Both the position numbers and the translations under genes were made by a program. Below are positions 36,501-48,500 of a DNA stretch of 64,000 nucleotides, in pieces; position 1 is the stretch's first letter; each line of letters starts with the position of its first letter. The DNA comes from Homalodisca vitripennis. Its lineage: Eukaryota; Arthropoda; Insecta; Hemiptera; Cicadellidae. The notes under the pieces are model-generated. The model was not told the DNA's origin. It searched no databases and worked only from the letters and a program-made list of their open reading frames with translations. Location of the stretch: assembly GCF_021130785.1 (NCBI RefSeq), contig NW_025778043.1, forward strand, positions 1 through 64,000, given 5' to 3'.

Positions 36501-39500
36501 GTTCAAGATGTTTGTGTGATAGCGAAATTGATCGCGTTTTTGACAATGAAGTGGATGATGAAGGTGATAGTTTCAGTGACGATGAAAGTTCCATGAATAA
36601 CAATGTGTTTAGTGATGAGGACATTCACCATTCTAACCAAGAAGATAGGGACACTGATGACTCGCCACGTGATCCGGCGCTGCCTCGCGCCGCCGGAACC
36701 GCGACTCGTGTCCCGCCATTGCCTCGCGCCTCTGGTACCGCCGCCACTCGGGTCCCGCCTGTCTGGTCTAGACAAAGTCTTAATGTTATCTTAATTTTTA
36801 TATTTATAACCCTTTATATACAATAAATTATACAACAATTAAAACAAAATTTTTCATGTAAGTTTGACTTTTTGTTTGATTTTGATTTACCTCATAAGGT
36901 TGATATATTTTTAAATAAATACGTTATTATAGAGGATTTAATCATCTTTGTAACGATGTACAATAAATAATAGTTTTATTAAAATAAAGTTCTTAACGTA
37001 GTAAAAACGCGAATAAGTGTGCCCTCGCGGCAGAGCGGGCGATTTAATTCAGCCCAGTAGCGCCAAAAGCACGTCGCGGTAATTCGACCGGGAGAGGGTT
37101 AAAGTTATGAAGTTTTTTCAATATTACATGCTCTTGATAAGAACTAGAGTTCAAGTGAGACAAAAATAATGAATAATTCAATGACTGTCTAAAAATGGTC
37201 CTGGATAAAAAGAATAAATCCTTAGAAAATCAGGTTTTGCGGTAAGCTTTTATAATTATGCCCATTTATCACATCAAGGAAATCTGTTAAGACTAATCTC
37301 CAAATATTATGTGTATAAGCTGTAAATACTATTGTATGATGTTGTGTGAAGGTGTGTAAGATCTGGAACTGCGGGGAGTTAAAGCCTGGGCAGGACTGGG
37401 CTTACTGTGATGCTGATCTCTACCCTCCGTATCCTGATGACTGGGACAGAGATCTTAACACTGTTCAGGTACCAACATTGTAATGCTTCTTGTAATAGAT
37501 TACTTTGTCAACTGATGTATATTATTTATCAACTGATGTATATTATATCCAAATAAAACTTATCAAATATTTCAATCAATAAAGATGTTTAAGTCAAAGA
37601 TTTAGGAGTACAGTAGGCTCTCCCTAATTTGGCAGATATCAGAGCACAGTTCTGCCGGATCAATGAAAACGCCGGACCATTTACTTCATCAATAAAAATG
37701 CTTAAAGTGTAGAAAATATGTGTTTTATTACACCGAACACTATTAAAAATTACTATTACAATACTTGTGTACTAAATTTAAATGAAAGGCATTAAAACAA
37801 TTTCCTTAAACATTCTTGTTAAGTGTCTAATAATTGGTTTTTATCAGTGCTGTACCACACTACTAGTAGACATAACTTTAACTTATGGTCTATTCCATTG
37901 AAGTGAAAAAACATTTTATTTTATTTTGTGCCTTGACTTGAAAAGACACTTTTAATATTTTCTCTTGAAGCCTCTTTAAAACAAGAATATCACCAGAAGG
38001 TACACAATTTTCTTCTGCTCACTTCACAGAAATAGCGAAGGAATTCATCGCAGCTTTGGACTAAAGCCGATAAAATAAATCACTCTCATCTGCATTATAG
38101 ACTTGATCGGGAGTTCAGTCTCGATGAATTACTAAAACTTTTCCTTGAAAGGTTCAACTGCAGGAATATCACATGATAGTTTTTTGCCCGTCGTACTTGA
38201 CAACCAAATTCTGAAACGCTTTATGAATTTTTCTTACTATCCTTCACATGCTTTGAAAAGGGAATTGTAAACCTAATTGTCAGGAAACCCTTTTTCAATT
38301 TTTCCTGGCAGTTTTCACATTGTCACTGCTTTTGAAAACAAACTTAATCTTTTCACTGCAGAGTTAAGGTTTTATGTTTTCATTTACACTGAGACATTTT
38401 TCGCTTACTGTCTTGAAATATAAACTAAGCACAGTTCGTAGGTTTTTTGTTAACAACAGTTTCCAGTAATTTGTCTCAACTTGAATCCACCACTCCACGC
38501 TCATCAAAATCTGCTGGATTACTGGAGTGCCAAACTGGCACAGTGCCGGATTATAGAGGGTGTACTGTATAAAAAATTAGAGTAATTAAATTGGTTTTCG
38601 TAAATAATTGGTTATAAAAACAATACATGAGTTAATTAATTTTCTCTGCTGTAATGATATTCCTGTTTGTGGGGCCTATCTTTGAAAAATAGTTATTTTT
38701 AATCAAGTTTGTTATAGTTTAGTGTCTCAAAATATCCCAGCGGTATAATGTTTACAACTCTTCTATGCTACCTATCTTAAGTTCAATTATTGTTTATACA
38801 AGGAACAATTTGTTTTTCAATGCACCTTGCTCCCTGTATATTTGTACTTTGTTGCATACACACTGTCTTTTCACACAAGTCTCTAGTTTGTATGAGATCC
38901 AGAACTTTGAGTCAGTAGAAAGGACAGTGGAGCATGAAAACAACCTAAAATGTAGCTAACGTTAAATAACTCAAATACCGTAATTCATGATGGTATTACT
39001 ATAAGACTTGCCGTGTGAACAAAAACTGTTAATTAATTTGAAGCTATTGCCAAACAACTTTTTAGTACAATCAATCAATCATTTATTGTCAGAACGCAAA
39101 GTGTATAACAACGTCATCAGTTAAAGGATAAAGCAACAATCCACACTAACCTATAATAATTATTAAATACAAATACATTTTAAAAATTCATCAACCCTTT
39201 AAATACATGTTTTATTTACTATATCCAAGAATAAAGTTTTTTGTCATTATGCAGGACATTGTCAAAACCGTGAATATTTTGTTTAATAGAACTAGACCTA
39301 ATTTTAAATTGCAATTTAACGGTCTAGGTGTAAAATTAACTAAAAATTTATAAAATAAAGTGATGGCAAAGGACTAAAAACAGGTTAAAAGTTACCCTAT
39401 ACATCAAAGTACTCTTATACTATACAAGCATCTTTCAGTTAACCATAACTTAATAGTGGTTTTAAACTTGTTTAGGGACATGCCTTTGATGTCACTAGGT

Positions 39501-42500
39501 AATGCATTGAATAACTTAATGTCCTGATATATAAAGCTGTTTTGAGTGCTAGAGTAATTACATCTTTTTGTAACAATATTTAGCCTATTCCTTGTTTCAT
39601 AGCCATGAATATCAGCCATATGTTGAAAAGCACAGAGGTTTTCTTTAATGTACATTAGTGTAAAAAAAAGAGATGGGAGGGAAAGAATGCTTAATTTGAT
39701 AAAATATGGTTTACAGTGAGTCAAATTTGGCAGATTGCAAATAAGCCTAATGATTTTTTTTGCAAAACAAACAACTTATCACAATAGCCAGAGTTTCCCC
39801 AAAGGGTGATTCCATAGTTTAGTTGACTATGTACAGACATTCATCATGTTTTTTCTTAAAGATAATTGCAGTTATTGGACTAAAACTATCCTTTTACACT
39901 AAATACTAATTAATACTAATACTAAAGTTTTTACACGTGAATCATTTTCTGTAATATGGAAAATACAATATATATATTTCATTCACATTGGTAAAAGCAA
40001 AATAGTAACAAAAAAAATCCATTAACCAATAAAATTCAACAAGCAACAATCAACAAAGAAAAATCAACAACTAACAATTAAAACCTTAATGTAAAAAAAG
40101 TCTCTAAGAGTTAAAATAGTTTTTTGTTAGTTTATTTTCAATGTATCTTTTAAACGAATGAAGAGAAACTTCTTTTATTTCTGTAGGCAAAAAGTTAAAA
40201 AAATCTAACACTACTACCATAAAAACTTGAGAACACTTGCCGTGTGAACAAAAACTGTTAATTGATTTAAAGCATTTTCTGGTTTCATAGCTGTGTACTT
40301 TTGAATAATCTCTAATTCTCTGTCTACTCCTCTTCACAAATATCTTTAATCAAAGACTTCCGAAAATTTCCCTGAGCTCTGGTGTAGGTTAACAATGACC
40401 CTGTTCACTTACAAGGGCTACAATATAACCATAATCCCCCATTAAAACTATACAAAATAATAATATAATCACAATTTTGCAGGCCAATGATATTCTGGTA
40501 GCGGTGAAGAAGATCAAGGATGCCGGTAACCAGATGTTGAGAGATGGTGACTCGGTGTACGCTCACCAACAATACATCAAGGCCTTGCGCTACCTTGACT
40601 GGTACATTTATCACACTTAAGCATTTCTTAAAGTAAATTAATTTCATAGTTGACATGTAAAATTTTTTACTGACATAATTGAGGTTACTAATATGTAATA
40701 CGTATCATTAGAAACTTTCTTCTTGGCAGCCATTTTTATCTGGCAAGAAAAGGAAAGACTTGTATGAATTCAGAAGATGCAACCATTATGCAATCAAACC
40801 CTCTTTTTTATCAAAGTATTTGCCTAAGATGGACACAATCAAAAAGAGAACAGAAGACCAGGTCACAACAAAATAATTTCAGGTCTACCTCTGATATTTT
40901 TTTGTCTATATAACATTCTTAGAGTATACTTCTTATTCACCTTATAAAAACCATGACGTCACATATGATTCTAATTTTCTGGTGTCTTGAAAAAAAATGA
41001 GACCAGAAAAACTATTTCTTAAGTGTTTAAAAGGTAATTTAGTAAGAACATTAGACTACTGTTGTTTTATGAAAATGAATCATAGCTAACCTAACCTACT
41101 TAAAAAAAGTATTCATACTATTAAAACCATTTTCAATGTTAACATTTTACATTAGTTTAATATTAAAATTCCCTATTTTAAATTAGTCCACCTATGTGGA
41201 CGTTATTAGCCCATGTATGGAAAACAATAAATGTAAGACTTTTTGCTCTAAAAAGGCCCAATTTTACGATGAAATGTAAAATAGATGTTATTAGCAGAAA
41301 AGTTATATGTGTGAGATGTTATAACAGGTTTTTACTGTAGCGGTATGGGGGAAATGATTTCTAAGATGGTAAAGAAAGGTAATTAAGTTTAAAGAAATTT
41401 ATAATTGATGTTAGGAATGGTGATTACTGTAATAGATTATTGAAATATTGCTACATCTGCTGATCAATAACAAAATAGCTTCTTCAATCTTCCCTGTACT
41501 AAAATGGTGTAAACACCAGTACACAATAAATATAATGCATGTCTACTCGGAGATTGTGTAACCATGTACATCACTTTGGTTCGGATTTAAATTGAAGTGA
41601 TTGACCTTCAGCCCTTTAATTAGCTGGATTTTCAATGGAATTTTTAACACTTACATTGTTTACTAGCTATAGGTTTATTTTTGTATTCGACTTGTCATAT
41701 TCTGCTCTCTTATAAAAATATTAAATGGTATGTAATGTACAACATGGTATTCATAAAAGTATCTTTTTTCTAAAAATATTTGTTTCCAAGAGCTATTTGC
41801 TGTCAGTTTAATGTTTGGTAATAAATAAAAAAATTTGATGAAAGAATTTATTTCAAACATATTTTATTTTCCAACATTATTTACAAAACAAAATTGTTTG
41901 TTTATTAAATAAAATAGAAAGGAATTTCACAAATGTAAATCTAAAGTAATTTAAATATTAATTATAAAACCTGGGACTAAAAAGTAATGGTACTCCTTAG
42001 TACCATTATACTTTAAATCATATTTTTATACTTGACCCAGCAAGGCAAATATTAATTCATGCCGCAATCATGTGAAATTTGTCACCAAATACAACCAATA
42101 CAGTTTGTTTAATTTCATAGGTACAAAAAATTAAATAGATTCTAAAAATGTTCATTATTTTATCTACTTCGTTGTCAAATATAAGCTTACAATTCAACAT
42201 ATTATTTATAGTGTTGTAAAACTGTTTCAATGCCGTTAGTGGATTTTTATAATTATGACAATATATGAGTCAACAAAATTCATGAAATACCTACTTCGTA
42301 ACTCACTAACCATAAATTAAACTGAGTGCACTATTACTGTTATGTAGTTGAACTACAACAAAAATAGCTGTTGGCTGATGTTATTATATATGACATTATT
42401 ATTTTTTAACTTGTCTTATTGGCTGAGCCTATCACTCAGAGGGCTTGCAAAATGTCTTTCTCTTTGTGTGTCTCCATAATACATTGAGATAATTATGTAT

Positions 42501-45500
42501 AAAGTTGAAATCCAGCATGATGCTTCATCATCAAAAATATCTGTTGGCTGATGTTCTTATATATGACATTATTATTTTTTAACTTGTCTTATTGGCTGAG
42601 CCTATCACTCAGAGGGCTTGCAAAATGTCTTTCTCTTTGTGTGTCTCCATAATACATTGAGATAATTATGTATAAAGTTGAAATCCAGCATGATGCTTCA
42701 TCATCAAAAATATCTGTTGGCTGATGTTTCTTATATATGACATTATTATTTTTTAACTTGTCTTATTGGCTGAGCCTATCACTCAGAGGGCTTGCAAAAT
42801 GTCTGTCTCTTTGTGTGTCTCCATAATACATTGAGATAATTATGTATAAAGTTGAAATCCAGCATGATGCTTCATCATCAAAAATATCTGTTGGCTGATG
42901 TTCTGATATGAATCGGTAAATGTTAAAAGGGCGGAAGTCAGTTTGAGTGAACTTTCGGGAAATCAAAAAAAACTGTGTAGGTTCTAAAATATTCATATTT
43001 AATAATACATGTGGTATTTTTTTAGTCATACATGTATGTAGAAACACAAAATTAATGTATAAAAAGAATTATAAAATTTTATGTGACGGATAAAAGCACT
43101 TAAAACTGGTAGACTTCCGCCCTTTTAACATTTATCTCAAAACCAACCTCAGTTTTATTGCTCCTTGCATTGATTAGACGGGGAAATAAAGAAAAATTAT
43201 TAAAATAACAAGTTTATTAATATATTATACATATTTACATCCAAGAGATACTTAGTCTGTCTCATCAACTATTTCGACTACACCAGGAATGTTGTCTTGA
43301 GGTCATTCGAGAATTTCTTTATAAAACTTAGCGTGTTCGTTGGGAATGTATTGTAAACACCTCCTCAAGTCATTTAGTTTTGCACTTTTAATAGAGACCT
43401 TCCCTGTTGGATAAGCTATTTGGTCTGGAAGATGCAGCTCATTGTTGCCACATGTGATCATACTCATTTTGAACGTATGAGTAAGGATTCCATCGATTTC
43501 CTGTCTTGCTCTACAGACGCCTTGTTGATCGGAGTGTACTCAAAGTGGTGGAACTTACTTATTCCGAAAAAGATTCTTTCTTCTTTGCGCTTCCTTTTGG
43601 TTTCTTCTGATGCAATGTTCCGTTTGTAAAAGGTTGGCCACCAATCTTTAACATTGTAAACCATTTTAGAGCTGTCTACTTCAACCACTATGAACTTCTG
43701 GCTTTTGCTGCTTTTGATGATTATCTCAGTGATTTCATGAACACTATAGATTCTGTCATGTTTCTTTAGCTCCCGTTTGATGATGGAGAAGTCCCTATCA
43801 CATGGGAGGAAACTATGACCCCTAATAGGAAAGAACTGATTTATTTTTTTAAATCGTTTTAAGTCTGTGAGTGCTAGAAACAGTTTGCAAAAACAATGGT
43901 TCTTGTTTTGTCCTCCGCAGTTGTCTGCATACAGATTCAGCTCATCATAGTCACTTTCAGGCACAGAGGAGAGGTAGTGTAAAATGAATGAACACGTTTC
44001 ATTAGGTGATTTTCGTGCTTCTCCTTCATGGTACAGGTAGATGGTGGCAACATTCTTCTTAACATCATGGACGCAGAACAAACTTGCGGTAAGTTGTCGC
44101 ATATAAAACAGTTCTTGAACCGGTATTTGGGGTAATGAAATGTTTTGCATGTAGTCAATTGCCAATGGTAATACATTACTGTTCATTTTATTCTTTGCGT
44201 CAGTAACATCTTGTTCAATGCAGTTGTAGAACTTGTTTGCTCTCCTTTTATGTACAATTTTTTCAGCCACAGCTACTCGCTTTGCAACGTCATTTAAATG
44301 GGGCGAATTTATTTTAATGCTCAACTCCTCACACGTACAGCAAGTGTCAACCTGAGGCTGGCCAAAACTTAAGTTAAAATTGGTATTAAAATAGTTCCAG
44401 TATGCTTGGTACGAAACCTTTACTTCAGGGTGTCCTTCCAAAAATATTTGGTGCATTAGTTTTACATTCAGTTTCTCACTAAGAAACTGTTTCACTTTCC
44501 CAGAATAATGGGTTATCTTAGTTGGGTATGATCTTATGTGCTTGTCAATTTCCTGATAAACTTCTGGAGCCAAAGTATTACTGGTATGTGCCCCTCTAAG
44601 GTCCCTAACTGGCTTACTACTGGTCTTTAGCTGCCTTATTCGTCTTACTCTCTTTTCTGAAATGGCAAAAATTGAAATGAAGGCTGCTGCGCATACCTTT
44701 ACTCTCCTGTCTCCAACAAGAATATGGTAACGGAAGGTGTTGCTGTTGCCACCTGCCTTTTTTTTAGGGCGAATGTTTGCATTTTCTTCGCGCTCCTTCC
44801 CTTTGATGTCGCGTGATCCAGGTCTTCTGGTTACAACGTCTCCAACATCAATCAAGCCATGTAAAAAAAGGTCCTGTTCATCTTTTGTCTTGTAGGCAGA
44901 GTAAAATCGGTTAAAAGTATCCTGGATGTTTTCTGGCCCAATGTGCTCAAAAACATTTTGCTGAACATCTGCAACATAAAAAACAACCACCAAAATTAAC
45001 TGTTTTTAAACCAAATTATTAGCTAAATTTATTAATTTATTCATTTAAATGTGTGAAAATAAAACTAACAAAATGAACTTTTCAGATCAACCCACATTAC
45101 ATTATAGTAGATTCTGTTAATAAACAGCCTATTTACTAGGTTAGGTTTTTACAATTTAACAGGTTTTTTACTAGAAAGTAATGGCCTTAATTTAATTTTT
45201 TTTTATATCACAAGAGGCTAACGTTAGAACCATATAAAACGAGAATACTGGTCACTTAAACCTTGAATCAATGGAGGGGCTAGATTTCACTGCTTAGTAA
45301 TATGCCTAGGCCTAAACTTTATAAACCACCCTCCAGGTATATGCAATATAATATTGTTAGTAGCCTAGTCTAACTTAATTCTGTTCTTATTAGCCAATTG
45401 AATACAGTAATAATAATTAATATCATTACTTACCTACAAGGGTTTCCAACCTTTTTCTCTTCTACTTTCTTGCCACTAAAACTTTCATAGGCTTGGCCAG

Positions 45501-48500
45501 ATAACCTTGCACTTTTAATTTGATTTCTTTTGTAGTTCTGAGGATTTTGCTTTCTCTTCTTTCCTACATTGACATCCTCGTCACTACCACTACTTCCCGC
45601 CATCAAATTAACATTAAATTATAATTAATACTACTGATATTTTAATGAGTTATGTAATAGCCAAAACGGTACACCCACTGATTCAGAAACTATAGCAGCA
45701 AATTGAGGTTATGTTGTTTGTCCACTCAGCTGCTAGTCAACCAATCTTTGTTAAAAAGGCGGAAGTCCGGACTTCAGCCCTTTTAACAAAAAACAAAGAA
45801 TTCATGTTGCCATGGTTACTATAGTAAATTTATTTCAGATGCCCTTTTAACACGAATTGGTGCGGCTATATAATCACAACATTATTCCGTCATAAAACGA
45901 ATATGTCAAAAAAATTGACTTCCGCCCTTTTAACATTTACCGATTCATATATGACATTATTATTTTTTAACTTGTCTTATTGGCTGAGCCTATCACTCAG
46001 AGGGCTTGCAAAATGTCTGTCTCTTTGTGTGTCTCCATAATACATTGAGATAATTATGTATAAAGTTGAAATCCAGCATGCTTCATCATCAAAAATAGCT
46101 GTTGGCTGATGTTCTTATATATGACATTATTATTTTTTAACCCTAGAAGTGTGGAACCAGCATATTTTATGTCGGTTGTAATTTATGTGTGTTGTGCGGA
46201 ACCAGCATATTGTATGTCGGTTCAGTTTTTCATTAAAAATAATTATTTATCTTTAAACAATCACCATGTTTTTGATATCATTGAAATTGTGAGATTCCAC
46301 TCTACAATTTTCATATAAACGTTTTTTTTTCTAACATCAATATTACAGTCGTGGTTAAATGTTTTCTGAAGAAGTCATCATTTGAGTTGAATTTCGCGGG
46401 TGGCCGGGTCAAAGAAATACGTCATTTTCAACCAATCACAGCAAGTTACGTATTGCCTGCAAACAGTGCTGCCATATGTCAATAGACGCGGAATGAAATA
46501 GTCTTTCTTTCAGTGCAAACAGAAAGTCATTAGAATGAATAGTTGATTTACTATGAATATTCTAAAAAGGTACAATTCTAAAGTTGTAAACCAGCATATT
46601 TTATGCTGGTTAGTATAATAACATTCACACAGTTATTTATTGTCAATAAAGAAAATAAAAAAAACAGTGTAAAGTGAAAGAAGCGATCTACCGTACAATC
46701 TTTCAGCGGTAAATTTAGTTCAGTAGGTTTCCGGCAGTGCGAAACAAAAGAGATGAATCACGGCGTCGCATCAAGACCAACCCAACCCATCCCTGTCGGC
46801 CATTGTTGACCATTTTATATTCACCACGAGCTTATTTTTTTACCGATTTTCACAATTTAGGTCTCTATTTTTTCAGGTTGAAATACTCTACTGCATAAAT
46901 GCATATGAAATGACAAAAACATTATAAAACAATGTTATTTTTGAACTATAATATCTATTGTTTATATATTGTCAAACATTTTACAATGCAAGGTTTTACA
47001 ATATTTGACGCACAACATTTATTTTTTACTCAATTTCAAAAATTATTGAGTGTATTTCTTTCAAACATTATGTGCTAACATAATATAACAAGTAAAAAAA
47101 TTAAAAAAAATGTTTTCATATTTTTTTTTACATTGCAAACCAGATTACTTTTTATGAGTAAATTCTTCAACGTGCGACTGTTAACAAAAAATGTCATAAC
47201 TCAGTTCTTTCCCAAAGTATTTGAACATATCTTATATTTTATTTTAGCCAAACAAACATACTTACTAAGGGTATATTCAAAAATTACATAAACATAAAGT
47301 ATAAGTGAAAATTTGTAGCTTGTTTCTGAATTTTGTTACAAAATATTTTCATTTTTCAAAAGATTTTTTTTTGTAAGCTTATAATAAAATAACAGTTTAT
47401 TTTTTGTTGTTTACTTTTAGTGTTTTCAAATAGCATGAATAATTTACAATAGAAAACTGTTTTTCATATAAATATATAGTCACATTTGGAGGTAATAAAA
47501 ATGAAAACCCCAAACCCTTGTACATTTTTGCTTTTGTACAAAAAAATGGCAAAATTACAATTTTTGTTTAATAGAAATTTTTAATATATTTTCTAATTTG
47601 GCATAAAATTCTCTACATTTTATACATTTAACATTTTGACCTTACTGTAATATTTCAATACCTTACAGAGGTCCAAACTTGAAATTTTCATATAACACTT
47701 TTTGCAATTTCTCATTATTTTCATGAAAATATATACTAAACCAAAGTATATCAAAACATTTATTCCTATTTCAAATAGTACAACTTCTGAGAAGAAAAAC
47801 GATATATAACAATATATGTTTTCTTGATATCAAGTATTTTTTACGAATTCTTTAAAAAACCCTTGCAACACGTCAAAAATGGACTGACGTTTTATCTTTG
47901 GTAACATGGACACACTTCTAGGGTTAACTTGTCTTATTGGCTGAGCCTATCACTCAGAGGGCTTGCAAAATGTCTGTCTCTTTGTGTGTCTCCATAATAC
48001 ATTGAGATAATTATGTATAAACTTGAAATCCAGCATGCATCATTTCTGTATAGGCAGCATCAAGTTCGATGTCCCCCTCCTATGTGATAGTATTGGAGAA
48101 GCTTAACTTTCTGCTGGATATCTCAAGAACTAAAGAGCTATATAGAGTCTTATCGATTATAAACAAAACTTACTATAATTTTGGATATTTTACTATTTGT
48201 AAAAACATTTTACATTCTTTTTCTATATTCTCTCTGTTTTCGCAGAGTAGGTCAGGAACTAATTTAACTATGTACTTCGTTTTTACATAGACAACATTTC
48301 ATAGTCAAACTGTCTTTAGAATATATTGAGAACAACTTTCTACATAAAAAAAGATTGAGTTAGTTGATGGTGTTTTTTCCCGGCTTTGTGGTTTGTCTGA
48401 GCATAAACAAGGCCTTTAACTCAGAGGGACATTTGGAGAACAAATTAAGTTATGGCTTTAAATTGTGCTTGTATCTTCATTTCAGCATGGACATCTTTCA

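Larger units (their letters stand above)
42370..48045. repeat. 173-bp tandem array, five units, split by two transposons
   Basis: Units begin GTTGGCTGATGTT at 42370, 42543, 42716, 42890 and 46101, and include GGCTGAGCCTATCACTCAG and CATAATACATTGAGATAA. Unit 4 is interrupted after 42909 and resumes at 45947. Unit 5 is interrupted after 46140 and resumes at 47928, ending near 48045. Units are over 95 percent alike by eye. The intact units show exactly what the two insertion sites looked like before. Confidence 0.95.
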
